Shown: in pieces, positions 22,873 through 30,943 of the stretch
Layout of the letters: the number at the start of each line of letters is the position of its first letter
How positions within the stretch are numbered: the first letter of the stretch is position 1
Source of the DNA: Candidatus Nanohalarchaeota archaeon
Lineage (GTDB): Archaea; EX4484-52
NCBI GenBank assembly: GCA_030632385.1
Contig: DAOVUW010000003.1
Location: forward strand, 1 to 31,231
Direction of reading: 5' to 3'
DNA: 31,231 nucleotides
Made by a program: the position numbers and the translations under genes
Notes under the pieces: model-generated
The model's database searches: none
Told to the model about the DNA's origin: nothing
The model's input: only the letters and a program-made list of their open reading frames with translations

Positions 22873-23145
22873 TCAACTTAACTCTTTGAGTGTTTTTTCA
22901 ACATCCTTTTTTTCTTTTCCGATTATCGATATTACTTTGTATCTACTAGATAATCCTCTTTTTATCGTTATTTGTGTATGAAATATATCTTTAAGCAATT
23001 TCAACAATGCTATATTTGCTTTATTTTTTTCTGGGTTTTCTTTAAGATATATTTCTATTTTATCTTCATAACATTCTATTTTTCTCGTTTTTGATGAAGG
23101 ATGAATATGTACATTTAAGTTAATCGCTTTTTCTTTTTTTATCAT
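22873..23145 (-). CDS. DUF167 (YggU-like) family protein
   Basis: A 90-residue small conserved protein. LNVHIHPSSKTRKI, ENPEKNKANIALLKLL and ITIKRGLSSRYKVISI are the three conserved blocks of DUF167/YggU: strand with P-x-S, the P-x-x-x-x-AN helix, and the G-x-x-S-R-x-K turn. The structure is an alpha-beta sandwich and the function is unknown. It lies upstream of dnaG on the same strand and is divergent from tRNA-Gln. Confidence 0.88.
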   Translation of the reverse strand: MIKKEKAINLNVHIHPSSKTRKIECYEDKIEIYLKENPEKNKANIALLKLLKDIFHTQITIKRGLSSRYKVISIIGKEKKDVEKTLKELS

Positions 23146-23198
23146 ATATTATTGAATGCGTATTATTAAAAAAGTATGCAATAAAATATTATATATAT

Positions 23199-23271
23199 AG
23201 CCCTGTAGTCTAGTGGCCAAGGATGCAAGGCTCTGAACCTTGTGACGGAGGTTCGAATCCTCCCGGGGCTA
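23199..23271 (+). tRNA. tRNA-Gln (anticodon CTG)
   Basis: A 73-nt cloverleaf: acceptor AGCCCTG/CGGGGCT with one T-G wobble, D-stem GTC/GAT, anticodon stem CAAGG/CCTTG with loop CTCTGAA (anticodon CTG, reads CAG), T-stem GGAGG/CCTCC with loop TTCGAAT, discriminator A. CCA is not encoded. Its first 26 nt are identical to those of tRNA-Gln(TTG) at 30466, so the two are recent paralogues. An AT-rich promoter region lies at about 23178-23196. Confidence 0.94.
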
Positions 23272-23387
23272 TTATACGATTATTATGGATATTAAACTGA
23301 TTTCTGTATTTTCTCTAGTATCTTTCTGAAATAAATAGATTTATAAATTTTGATTTAGCCATAATATTATGGAAGACAATTATTCTA

Positions 23388-23504
23388 ATGAAAAAGATAA
23401 ATTTTGATTTTGATATTAAAACAAACTACTACAACAAAGATATACACTATGCTTCTTTTAAATTGCCACAGTTTATGATTGAAAAAATAACTGAAGAAAA
23501 ATAA
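23388..23504 (+). CDS. Possible small ORF, maybe a frameshifted remnant
   Basis: In the 345-bp gap between tRNA-Gln and metS, an ATG at 23388 opens 38 codons ending MIEKITEEK. An overlapping frame from ATG 23369 (MEDNYSNEKDKF) starts about 25 bp after a TATA-like TTTATAAATTTT (about 23339-23350). It would join the first frame by a one-base shift in an A-run. This may be a decayed short gene or chance. The rest of the gap holds only the metS TATA box (TTTTTAAAATTT, about 23588-23600). Confidence 0.25.
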   Translation: MKKINFDFDIKTNYYNKDIHYASFKLPQFMIEKITEEK

Positions 23505-23616
23505 ATGGGTTCTGAAAAGTAGAATTTCTTAAATGTGTATTTGAAGAATGAATAATTAATGTTGATGATAATACAGCTCATTAATATGTTTTTAAAATTT
23601 CAATGCAAAATTCAAT

Positions 23617-25281
23617 ATGGCAAAAAAATATCTCGTCACTTCAGCATTACCATATATTAACAACATCCCTCATCTGGGTAATTTTATCCCTCTTTTGAGG
23701 TCAGACATCTACACCCGAATCTTGAAATTACAAGGCGAAAATGTTCTTTATATTTGCGCAACAGACGAGTCCGGAACCAGAACAGAAATAGAAGCAGAAA
23801 AAAAGCAAATGAATGAAGAGCAATACTGTAAAATAATGCACAAAAAAATAAAAGACATCCTTGATTGGTTCAATATTGAAGTGGATTATTTTGGAAGGAC
23901 AAGCTCAGAATCAAATCATGAACTGACAAAAGAAATATTTTTGGATTTGCACAAACAAGGATATATTTGTGAGAAAGAGATTGCTTTGCTTTACTGTCCT
24001 AATTGTAAAAGATATCTTCCGGATTCTTATGTTGAAGGCACTTGTCCTTTCTGCAAACAGCCGGGAGCAAAAGGAGACCAGTGCGACAGTTGTTCAAAAT
24101 TCATAAATCCTGAAGAACTGATAGATCCAAAATGCAAGCTTTGCGGGGAAAAACCCCTTATAAAAAAAGATAGACACCTATTTTTGGATTTGCCAAAATT
24201 CTCTGCAAAACTCCAAAAATACATTGAAGAAAACAAAAATTTCAGAGGTATTGAAAAAAACCTGCCTCTTGCATGGATTAAAGATGGATTAGAGCCAAGA
24301 TGCATCAGCAGAAATTTAAAATGGGGTGTAAAAATACCTCTTGATGGCTATGAAGACAAAGTCTTTTACGTATGGTTCGACGCCCCAATAGGCTATATTG
24401 CCGCAACAAAGGATTACTGCGACAAAAACAATCTGAACTACAAAGATTACTGGCAGAATAAAGATACAGATATTATTCATTTTATGGGCAAAGACAATGT
24501 CCCATTCCATACAATCATCTGGCCAGCAGAGTTGATGAGCAACAAAAAATGGAATCTTCCGTCGCGCATTTACTCAAATGAATTCTTAAATTACGAAAAG
24601 GGAAAATTTTCAAAATCAAACAATCACGGTGTATTCTGCGATGATGTATTAAAACTAAAATACAATAGCGATACATGGCGCTTTTATTTATCATCAGTTT
24701 TGCCTGAAGGAAAGGACAGCGATTTTGAATGGCATGAATTCATGGAAAAAATAAACAACGAACTCATTGCAAATTACGCAAATTTCGCCTACAGGATAAT
24801 CTCAATCGCAAAAAGATTCGGTCAGATAACTGCACTGGATGAAACAGGATTGACAAAAGAAGAAAAAGAAATTGCAGAAAAAATAAAAGAAAATATTGAT
24901 AATTATTTTTCTCAAAACATCAAGGGCAATTTAAAGGAATCTCTTAGAAATGCACTAAATATTGGTTCATTAGGAAATCAGTATTTTCAGAAAAACAAGC
25001 CGTGGGAACTAATCAAAGATGAAAGCAAAAAAACGGAAGCAAATCATGTTTTGTGGTTCTCCTTCTGTATTTTGCTCAATACAAGTGTTTTACTCCATCC
25101 ATTTATTCCGACCAAAACAAAAGAAAGCATAAAACAGATTGATTTGGAATTCAATCCAAATAATGCGCTAAAAAGTAAAATTCCTTTGATGATAAAGAAA
25201 AATATTGTTTTGACTGAAGCAAAGCCATTATTTGCAAAAATCCAAGATGATGATATTAAAGAGTTGAAGAAAAGATTTTAG
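23617..25281 (+). CDS. metS: Methionyl-tRNA synthetase
   Basis: A 554-residue class I synthetase for tRNA-Met. HLGN (19-22) is the HIGH motif and FSKS (331-334) the KMSKS motif. Four CxxC pairs (127/130, 143/146, 156/159, 173/176) form the two-zinc knuckle in the connective domain. The anticodon-binding helical domain follows (about 380-540), with the family's NKPWELIK segment. It ends after this core and lacks the C-terminal tRNA-binding (EMAP-like) extension of many MetRS. A TATA box lies about 24 bp before the ATG. Confidence 0.95.
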   Translation: MAKKYLVTSALPYINNIPHLGNFIPLLRSDIYTRILKLQGENVLYICATDESGTRTEIEAEKKQMNEEQYCKIMHKKIKDILDWFNIEVDYFGRTSSESNHELTKEIFLDLHKQGYICEKEIALLYCPNCKRYLPDSYVEGTCPFCKQPGAKGDQCDSCSKFINPEELIDPKCKLCGEKPLIKKDRHLFLDLPKFSAKLQKYIEENKNFRGIEKNLPLAWIKDGLEPRCISRNLKWGVKIPLDGYEDKVFYVWFDAPIGYIAATKDYCDKNNLNYKDYWQNKDTDIIHFMGKDNVPFHTIIWPAELMSNKKWNLPSRIYSNEFLNYEKGKFSKSNNHGVFCDDVLKLKYNSDTWRFYLSSVLPEGKDSDFEWHEFMEKINNELIANYANFAYRIISIAKRFGQITALDETGLTKEEKEIAEKIKENIDNYFSQNIKGNLKESLRNALNIGSLGNQYFQKNKPWELIKDESKKTEANHVLWFSFCILLNTSVLLHPFIPTKTKESIKQIDLEFNPNNALKSKIPLMIKKNIVLTEAKPLFAKIQDDDIKELKKRF

Positions 25282-25319
25282 GATTAGAAGGATGTATTTT
25301 TTGGAGCAACATGTGAATT

Positions 25320-25709
25320 TTATTTTCCAAAAATTTTTTCTGCTCCGCAATAAATTTCTTCAACATTAAGTAATATTGCGGATTTGGGATTTATATCCGA
25401 TCTGGTTTTATGAACCCACCTAACAACATCTTCGAAAATTTTGCCTTTTTTGTGAATTTCAACAATTCCTTTGATTTGATATGCTTTTCTGTTTTCCTTA
25501 TCAAACACAACAAAAGCAATTCTTGGATTTTCAATTAAATTTTTTTCTGTCTTAAAAAATTTATTGTTTGCAATCAAAATCTGTTCATTATTATACACTT
25601 TAAGAAATTTCAAATAAATAATATTTGGTATTGCTTTAAATGACGAAGTTGATAAAATGTGTAATTCTTGCTCATTGACTGCTTTTTGAATATATTTTGG
25701 AATTTCCAT
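25320..25709 (-). CDS. Pyridoxamine 5'-phosphate oxidase-like FMN-binding protein
   Basis: A 129-residue split-barrel protein of the PNPOx-like flavin-binding superfamily. The pattern of an N-terminal helix, then NIIYLKFLKVYNNEQILIANN, a segment NPRIAFVVFDKENRKAYQIKG, and a final LLNVEEIYCG strand is typical of small archaeal FMN-binding members. The true substrate is unknown; it need not act on pyridoxamine. ATG 25709 is chosen because a TATA-like TTTAAATAAAA on the minus strand (about 25728-25738) lies about 25 bp upstream. A TTG at 25724 would add five residues. Confidence 0.8.
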   Translation of the reverse strand: MEIPKYIQKAVNEQELHILSTSSFKAIPNIIYLKFLKVYNNEQILIANNKFFKTEKNLIENPRIAFVVFDKENRKAYQIKGIVEIHKKGKIFEDVVRWVHKTRSDINPKSAILLNVEEIYCGAEKIFGK

Positions 25710-25775
25710 GCTCTTATTAAACAATCCTTTTATTTAAAATTATGTTTTTATAAAAAGCCAAATATGCGTATTATA

Positions 25776-25786
25776 CAACATCACCC
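25776..25786. mobile_element. Possible relic of an IS end
   Basis: CAACATCACCC is identical to the end of the palindrome beside the partial transposase (109-119). Here it stands alone, without the opposite arm or a transposase. It could be a scar of an insertion or chance at 11 bp. Confidence 0.25.
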
Positions 25787-25789
25787 TGC

Positions 25790-25820
25790 AAAAGGCATAA
25801 AGAAAATATTTATAAAAATA
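25790..25820 (+). repeat. 31-bp TATA-containing repeat, copy 1
   Basis: A 31-bp sequence starting AAAAGGCATAAAG and containing the promoter-like AAATATTTATAAAA. It matches 27828-27858 with one difference. The regulator gene downstream begins at 25940, about 120 bp away, and has a nearer TATA (about 25902-25912), so this copy may be a second promoter or a relic. Confidence 0.55.
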
Positions 25821-25939
25821 CAACCATTGAAGAAAATAAGGGAAAAATTATTTCAGGATAGGATTTATAGTCCAAAAAACAGTAACACTTATAACTATAG
25901 TTATTTATATTTCATTAAAAACTGAAATTTGTGAATCCA

Positions 25940-26425
25940 ATGGAGCAAGACATATCAAAAATTGAAAAAGAGTTTATTGACAGGACCGGAAAAATCTCTA
26001 AACAGTGGGGTCTTGGAGAACCTGCCGGCAGAGTATGGGCGGCGCTTTTATTTACAGAAAGTTCTCTTTCCCAAAAAGATATAGCAACAAAAACAGGATA
26101 CACTTTAAGTTTGGTAAGTCCTAGTCTGAAAATTCTTGAGTCATTAAATTTAATAAGGTCTATTAGAGGAGAGGGAAGGGAAAAATTATACGAATTAGAG
26201 TTATCCTTTATTGAAGCATTCAACATAGTAATTAAAAGACAATTAGAACACGATATTAATCCCCTCATCCAGCATTTGGATAGGATAGAAGAAAAAAACA
26301 AAAATCCAAAATTATTAAGATTAACTGCAGAATATAAACAGATTGAAATGTATCTTGGTTGGTTTGGAAAAATGATAAGTATGAAAAAAGTTACAGGTGA
26401 AAAGATAAAAAAATTATTGGGATGA
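25940..26425 (+). CDS. GbsR/MarR-like winged-helix transcriptional regulator
   Basis: A 161-residue HTH regulator. KISKQWGLGEPAGRVWAALL and SLSQKDIATKTGYTLSLVSP are the pattern of the GbsR branch of the MarR-like superfamily, with SLVSPSLKILESLNLIRSI as recognition and wing entry. The C-terminal half (about 95-160) is helical and probably dimerises. ATG 25940 fits a TATA (TTATTTATATTTC, about 25903-25915) about 30 bp upstream; GTG 25931 is an in-frame alternative. TTTGTGAA just before the start and TTCACAAA after the stop (about 26444-26451) are inverse copies and might be operator half-sites. The next gene, a lipocalin-like protein, could be a target. Confidence 0.78.
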   Translation: MEQDISKIEKEFIDRTGKISKQWGLGEPAGRVWAALLFTESSLSQKDIATKTGYTLSLVSPSLKILESLNLIRSIRGEGREKLYELELSFIEAFNIVIKRQLEHDINPLIQHLDRIEEKNKNPKLLRLTAEYKQIEMYLGWFGKMISMKKVTGEKIKKLLG

Positions 26426-26514
26426 TTTTTTTTAGCCCTAAATTTCACAAAAAACTGAAATAAGTTAAAAAATAATTAATGCTCGTATCCCAAATTTACA
26501 TAATGTAATAAAAT

Positions 26515-27615
26515 ATGGTAATAAAAAAAATAACAGATGATGTAGTCAATACTCTGAATAAATACACCCAATCCTTATCAAGTATTGAAAAAAAGCACTT
26601 CAAAGAAAAAATTGAACAGATTAATTCAAAGTATAAGTCCTTAATTGAACTTAAAAAAACAAAAAATTCCACGCAGGAAATTGACCCCATGTTTTTTTGT
26701 TTTGAAGATTTGCCGCCCACAGGAAAAGAATACTGGTTTATGAAATTTGCATCAACAGAACCCGAAGACAAAAGACAGCTCCTTGTGATGTTTGGAGATA
26801 GTTCTGAAACTATAAAAATAAATAAGAAAAAAGTGAGATGCAAAAGACATAACGGAAGAAATGGTTATATGACTGTTTGGTGTTATGATGATAAAAAAAA
26901 TTTGATATTGGATGGTGAAAGTTTGATAACAACAAATCCTGACAATATTATGGCTTCTAATAAACACGACAAAATATACTACAAAGGGATGTTCCCCAAT
27001 TATTCTCTCAATATATCTAAAAAGAAGAAAGAGATTGCTAATCTTAAAATAATAAAACCAGAATATAATTCAGAGTCTTTTGAGTTTAGCAGCTATTTTA
27101 AGTCATTTGCCGGCTTTGCTTTAATAAACCTGTATTTTGATTTTACAGGAATATTAAATGGAGAAAAATTCACAGGGAAATGCTATGTTCAAAAAGTTAT
27201 TGTAGTTGGTCCTTTTGTCCCCTGGTACTGGGGAAGAATTGTATTTTCAAATGGCTCTATTATATCTTACTATGAACCAAGAATAGAAATATCTGTATTT
27301 ACTCACAAATTATCTTCAGAGCTTACATTTTACGACAATACAAAAGATAAAAAATATATTTTCAAAGATTTAAATATAAAAAAATTCGGGAAAAAGAACC
27401 CACGGTGGATAATTACAGCAAATAAAGGGAAAGTTTTTATCTCTTTAAAGTCTTATTCTTCGCATAAATTTGTATTTGAAAAAATCGGTTCTTTTACTTA
27501 TATTGAATACTTAAGTGAAGTTACTGATATCTCTATAGAAGATTGTGATATAGACACAAGTAAATTATGTTCGGGATTTGGGTTAATTGAGGATGCGAAT
27601 GGTTATGTTTTATGA
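26515..27615 (+). CDS. Putative CrtC/AttH-like lipocalin-fold protein
   Basis: A 366-residue protein without a certain family. Residues about 65-360 look beta-rich. Blocks such as GKCYVQKVIVVGPFVPWYWGRI, SIISYYEPRI and FTYIEYLSEV recall the double lipocalin-like fold of carotenoid hydratase CrtC/AttH-type proteins, in which the barrel binds lipids or isoprenoids. An N-terminal helical part (1-60) is Lys/Glu-rich. No signal peptide is evident. The match is by pattern only and could be wrong. It follows the GbsR-like regulator by about 90 bp and precedes the 377-bp gap before aCPSF1. Confidence 0.45.
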   Translation: MVIKKITDDVVNTLNKYTQSLSSIEKKHFKEKIEQINSKYKSLIELKKTKNSTQEIDPMFFCFEDLPPTGKEYWFMKFASTEPEDKRQLLVMFGDSSETIKINKKKVRCKRHNGRNGYMTVWCYDDKKNLILDGESLITTNPDNIMASNKHDKIYYKGMFPNYSLNISKKKKEIANLKIIKPEYNSESFEFSSYFKSFAGFALINLYFDFTGILNGEKFTGKCYVQKVIVVGPFVPWYWGRIVFSNGSIISYYEPRIEISVFTHKLSSELTFYDNTKDKKYIFKDLNIKKFGKKNPRWIITANKGKVFISLKSYSSHKFVFEKIGSFTYIEYLSEVTDISIEDCDIDTSKLCSGFGLIEDANGYVL

Positions 27616-27670
27616 ATAATATCTATTTAACCACATATCTATGAGTTGATAAATCATTTATTGCGGCTTC

Positions 27671-27773
27671 GTATCTCTATAGAGGCAATTATCTTTACCT
27701 CTACTTATTACACTCCAATTGACCTTGCTCGACCCATATTTGCATTCTCTATCGCTACGGCAATTAGAGATAC
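27671..27773. repeat. Nested CTCTA/TAGAG inverted repeats
   Basis: GTATCTCTA (27671-27679) is the exact reverse complement of TAGAGATAC (27765-27773). Inside, TAGAGG (27680-27685) pairs with CCTCTA (27698-27703). TCTCTA (27746-27751) can pair with TAGAGA (27765-27770), competing with the outer stem. GGCAATTA occurs twice. The block lies in the 377-bp gap before aCPSF1, upstream of its strong TATA. It may be a structured RNA or a repeat element. Confidence 0.5.
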
Positions 27774-27827
27774 TCTATGTTGGTGCATCGAATTTTAAAA
27801 AAAAAATAATCTCCTTTATATGCCACA

Positions 27828-27858
27828 AAAAGGCATAAGGAAAATATTTATAAAAATA
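27828..27858 (+). repeat. 31-bp TATA-containing repeat, copy 2, probable aCPSF1 promoter
   Basis: It matches 25790-25820 except for one base (GCATAAGG instead of GCATAAAG). ATATTTATAA at about 27844-27853 is a strong TATA, preceded by the purine-rich AAGGAAA in the BRE position. Transcription would start near 27875 and give a leader of about 115 nt before the aCPSF1 ATG at 27993. No other element is recognised between 27860 and 27992. Confidence 0.5.
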
Positions 27859-27992
27859 TCATCTATATTTATACATACAATATACAATTGAATCACAAAC
27901 AATTGAGTCTGCATATAAAATTAATATACATAAGAAATGTTATGGAAACTGTTCTCAGACAATAAAAATTATTTTAAATAATAAATAAAAAT

Positions 27993-29864
27993 ATGGATAA
28001 GAAAGAATTTATGGAATTCCTACCGCCAAATTCAATGATTACAAAGTTTATTTTTGAGGGCGCAGACATTGTATTATACACAAAGAGCAAGAATTTTTTT
28101 CTTGAAGGGGGAACTCAATTAAAAGAATTAATCTCGAGAATAAGAAAAAGGATTATTATCATGCCGGATGAATTGATAATGGTGCCTGAAATAAAAGCAA
28201 AAGAGATGCTATTAAAAATACTCCCAAAAGATGCTCTTGTTGGAGATATTCTATTTGAACCCGAATTTGGAAGAGTCATTATACGCAGTCAGAAACCCGG
28301 ACTAATTATAGGAAAATCCGGAGAAGGTTTTAAAAAAATAAAAAAAGAAATATTCTGGATGCCTTGCGTTCAGAGAATTACAAAAGATGCTTCTGCTGTA
28401 GTTAATCGCGCAAGAGACATCGTCCATGAAGAAGCAAAATACAGGTATAAATTTTTAAATGAAATAGGGAGCAAAATTCAATTAAACAAAGGACCAAAAA
28501 AAGAATGGGTTAGATTGTCCTTTTTAGGCGGTTCGAGAGAAGTAGGAAGATCTTGTTTGTTTTTGCAAACAAAAGAATCCCGTATACTTTTTGATTGTGG
28601 AGTGGGTCAATCAACAACTGAAGTCAATCCATTTATTGATGCACCAGAATTTGATATAGACACGCTTGATGCCGTCATTGTATCTCATGCACATATTGAC
28701 CACAGTGGCTTTGTTCCATATTTGTACGAATATGGATACAAAGGACCAGTTTATTCCACATTGCCTACGAGAGACATTATGACTCTTCTTCAACTCGATA
28801 TGTTTGAAATACAAAAAAAAGAAGGAACTCCTTTTTATTCAACAAAAAGCATAAGAGAACAAATAAAACATTCTATCACCTTAGACTATAATGAGGTATG
28901 TGACATAACAGGAGATATGAGAATTGTTTTTCAAAATGCCGGTCATATTTTAGGATCATCCCAGACACATGTTCATATTGGCGAAGGATTGTATAATATT
29001 CTCTATACTGGTGATATCAATATGCGTTCATGGCTTTTTGATCCTGCTTATACAGATTTCAACAGAGTAGAAACTATGATTTCTGAAAGCACTTATGGTG
29101 GAACGCAGGATGTAACTCCATCAAAAGAAGAGGCAGAAGCAAATCTACTGAATATAATAAAAGAAACAATAAAAAAGAAAGGAAAGCTAGTAATTCCCTC
29201 TTTTGCTGTTGGACGAGCCCAGGAAATCATGATTATCTTAACAAAAATACTTGCCAAATCAAAATTAAATATTCCTGTTTATCTTGATGGCATGATATGG
29301 GATGTAACAAAAATACATATAACATATCCTGAATTTTTATCAAAGAAATTACAGAGCAGCATGTTTAAAAATAAAACCCCTTTTGAAGAAGATATGTTTC
29401 GCAAAGTGCAGACAAAAGATCAACGAGAGGATGTCATTAACGAAAATGGTTCATCTATAATCATTGCAACTTCCGGTATGATAAATGGAGGACCTATTTT
29501 AGAATACCTAAAGAATATGATTGGAGAAAAAAAACACACTCTTGCCTTTGTCGGTTATCAGGCAGAAGGAACGCTTGGAAATAAGATACAAAGCGGTTTA
29601 AAGGAAATTCCATTAGAATCAAGAGGCGGTGAAATAAAATACACTCCTGTAAAAATGGATGTAGTTACAATAAGGGGCATATCTGGACATGCAGATAGAG
29701 CAGGGATATGCAATTATCTTTCAAAATTAAATGCAAATCCTAAAAAAATATTGTTCAATCACGGGGAAAGAGGAAAAAGCATCAATCTGTCTTCTTTTGT
29801 GCATAAAGAATATAATGTTGAAACGAGTGTCCCAAAAAATCTTGATGCTGTAAGATTGATCTGA
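27993..29864 (+). CDS. fttA: aCPSF1 (FttA) KH/beta-CASP ribonuclease, transcription terminator
   Basis: A 623-residue archaeal cleavage factor related to CPSF73 that cleaves nascent RNA at U-rich sites and ends transcription. The N-terminal KH region (1-160) includes LIIGKSGEG (104-112, the GxxG loop). The metallo-beta-lactamase core has SHAHIDHSG (231-239), the histidine/aspartate metal site, and further ligands in NAGHILGSSQ and LYTGDINM. The beta-CASP part holds PSFAVGRAQE and IIATSGMINGGP; the last active-site motif is GISGHADR. All expected motifs are present. An upstream leader of about 115 nt is possible. The T-tracts after genes in this window are its expected substrates. Confidence 0.97.
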   Translation: MDKKEFMEFLPPNSMITKFIFEGADIVLYTKSKNFFLEGGTQLKELISRIRKRIIIMPDELIMVPEIKAKEMLLKILPKDALVGDILFEPEFGRVIIRSQKPGLIIGKSGEGFKKIKKEIFWMPCVQRITKDASAVVNRARDIVHEEAKYRYKFLNEIGSKIQLNKGPKKEWVRLSFLGGSREVGRSCLFLQTKESRILFDCGVGQSTTEVNPFIDAPEFDIDTLDAVIVSHAHIDHSGFVPYLYEYGYKGPVYSTLPTRDIMTLLQLDMFEIQKKEGTPFYSTKSIREQIKHSITLDYNEVCDITGDMRIVFQNAGHILGSSQTHVHIGEGLYNILYTGDINMRSWLFDPAYTDFNRVETMISESTYGGTQDVTPSKEEAEANLLNIIKETIKKKGKLVIPSFAVGRAQEIMIILTKILAKSKLNIPVYLDGMIWDVTKIHITYPEFLSKKLQSSMFKNKTPFEEDMFRKVQTKDQREDVINENGSSIIIATSGMINGGPILEYLKNMIGEKKHTLAFVGYQAEGTLGNKIQSGLKEIPLESRGGEIKYTPVKMDVVTIRGISGHADRAGICNYLSKLNANPKKILFNHGERGKSINLSSFVHKEYNVETSVPKNLDAVRLI

Positions 29865-29949
29865 TAGAATGTATTTAGAGAATTTTGTAAATAAGCTTAA
29901 AAAAGATTAGCTTAATTAATAATAAAAATATAGTTAAATTTGTGATTAA

Positions 29950-30480
29950 ATGGGATTAAGACCAGCAAGAATATATCGAAATATGGACGAAAAAAGACCA
30001 TATACTCGAAGAGCCATAAAAGTCCATAAAAAAAATTTCATAAAAGGAGTTCCCGGAATGAAATTAAAATTATTTGAAATGGGAACTAAAAAAAAATACG
30101 ATGTATGCTTATCTTTGTATGTGAAAAATAATGTCAATATAAGACATAATGCACTGGAAGCAGCAAGAGTTGCCTCTAATTCGTATATGAAGAAAAAAAC
30201 AAATTTCTTTTTCCTTAAAGTTGTAGTCTTTCCTCATCATATATTAAGAGAACACGCTCAGGCAGCTATTGCGCAGGCAGATAGATTTTATCAAGGTATG
30301 GCACATCCATTTGGAAAACCAAAATCAACTGCAGCAAGAGTTCACAAAACAACACCTGTAATCAAACTCTATGTTGATAAATCATATCTTGAAGATGCAA
30401 AAACTGCATTAAAAAGAGCAGGGATGAAATTACCTGCATCAACAAGAATATCTGTTGAAACTGTCAGCCCTGTAGTCTAG
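29950..30480 (+). CDS. rpl10e: Ribosomal protein L10e (uL16)
   Basis: A 176-residue large-subunit protein at the tRNA-binding face. MGLRPARIYR, RPYTRRA, KGVPGMKL and the PHHILREHAQAA segment are the family pattern, and AGMKLPASTRISVE closes the fold. The last five codons and the TAG stop (30478-30480) lie inside the tRNA-Gln gene that starts at 30466, so the C-terminal SPVV is constrained by tRNA sequence. aIF2-beta follows the tRNA, so a common transcript is likely. Confidence 0.96.
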   Translation: MGLRPARIYRNMDEKRPYTRRAIKVHKKNFIKGVPGMKLKLFEMGTKKKYDVCLSLYVKNNVNIRHNALEAARVASNSYMKKKTNFFFLKVVVFPHHILREHAQAAIAQADRFYQGMAHPFGKPKSTAARVHKTTPVIKLYVDKSYLEDAKTALKRAGMKLPASTRISVETVSPVV

Positions 30481-30538
30481 TGGCCAAGGATTACGGGCTT
30501 TGAACCCGTCGACAGAGGTTCGAATCCTCTCAGGGCTA
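30466..30538 (+). tRNA. tRNA-Gln (anticodon TTG), overlapping L10e
   Basis: A 73-nt cloverleaf: acceptor AGCCCTG/CAGGGCT, D-stem GTC/GAT, anticodon stem ACGGG/CCCGT with loop CTTTGAA (anticodon TTG, reads CAA), T-stem AGAGG/CCTCT with loop TTCGAAT, discriminator A. CCA is not encoded. Its first 15 nt are also coding sequence and stop codon of L10e, and the aIF2-beta ATG begins two bases after its last base. Release of this tRNA would cut the L10e message before its stop codon. Confidence 0.95.
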
Positions 30539-30540
30539 TT

Positions 30541-30942
30541 ATGGACGAATACGAAAAATTATTAAAAAAAGCACAGGACGAACTTCCAAAAGATAAATTA
30601 AATAAAGAGCGATTTATTTTACCGAAGTTTTCATCTCATATTGAAGGAAATAAGACTGTATTAAAAAACATTGATGAAGTATCAAAAAAAATAAGGAGAA
30701 ATGCAGATCATTTAATCAAATTCATGGCGTCTGAACTTGCAAGTCAGGGCATAAAAAGCGGGACATTTTGTACATTTATAGGAAAATTCCCAAATTCTTT
30801 AGTAAATAAAAAATTAGAAAAATATATTACAATGTTTGTATTATGTCCTTCATGCAAAAAACCAGATACGACAATCATTAAAATTGAAAGAATTAGTTTT
30901 ATCAAATGCGAAGCATGCGGTGCGAGAAACCCAATTCGATAA
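30541..30942 (+). CDS. Translation initiation factor aIF2 subunit beta
   Basis: A 133-residue beta subunit of the heterotrimeric factor that brings initiator tRNA to the ribosome. The central alpha-beta domain (about 20-95) includes NADHLIKFMASELASQGI, and the C-terminal zinc ribbon is CPSC...CEAC (about 102-127). Length is normal. The start is set at ATG 30541, directly after tRNA-Gln, because the alignment pattern EYEKLLKKAQDELP begins there. The leader left after tRNA processing would be about two bases, effectively a leaderless mRNA. Confidence 0.95.
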   Translation: MDEYEKLLKKAQDELPKDKLNKERFILPKFSSHIEGNKTVLKNIDEVSKKIRRNADHLIKFMASELASQGIKSGTFCTFIGKFPNSLVNKKLEKYITMFVLCPSCKKPDTTIIKIERISFIKCEACGARNPIR

Positions 30943-30943
30943 A

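Noticed and set aside
25764..25925. Small plus-strand frame starting MRIIQHHPAKG
   Set aside because: It covers the IS-end-like word and the 31-bp promoter repeat, is Lys/Ile-rich as expected by chance in AT-rich DNA, and has no recognisable feature.
27616..27992. 7S RNA or RNase P RNA in the gap before aCPSF1
   Set aside because: The gap is short and AT-rich and lacks the conserved cores of either RNA.
30836..30943. Longer start for the Nob1-like protein
   Set aside because: The extra 36 residues are a shifted reading of the aIF2-beta zinc ribbon; the PIN domain begins at ATG 30944.
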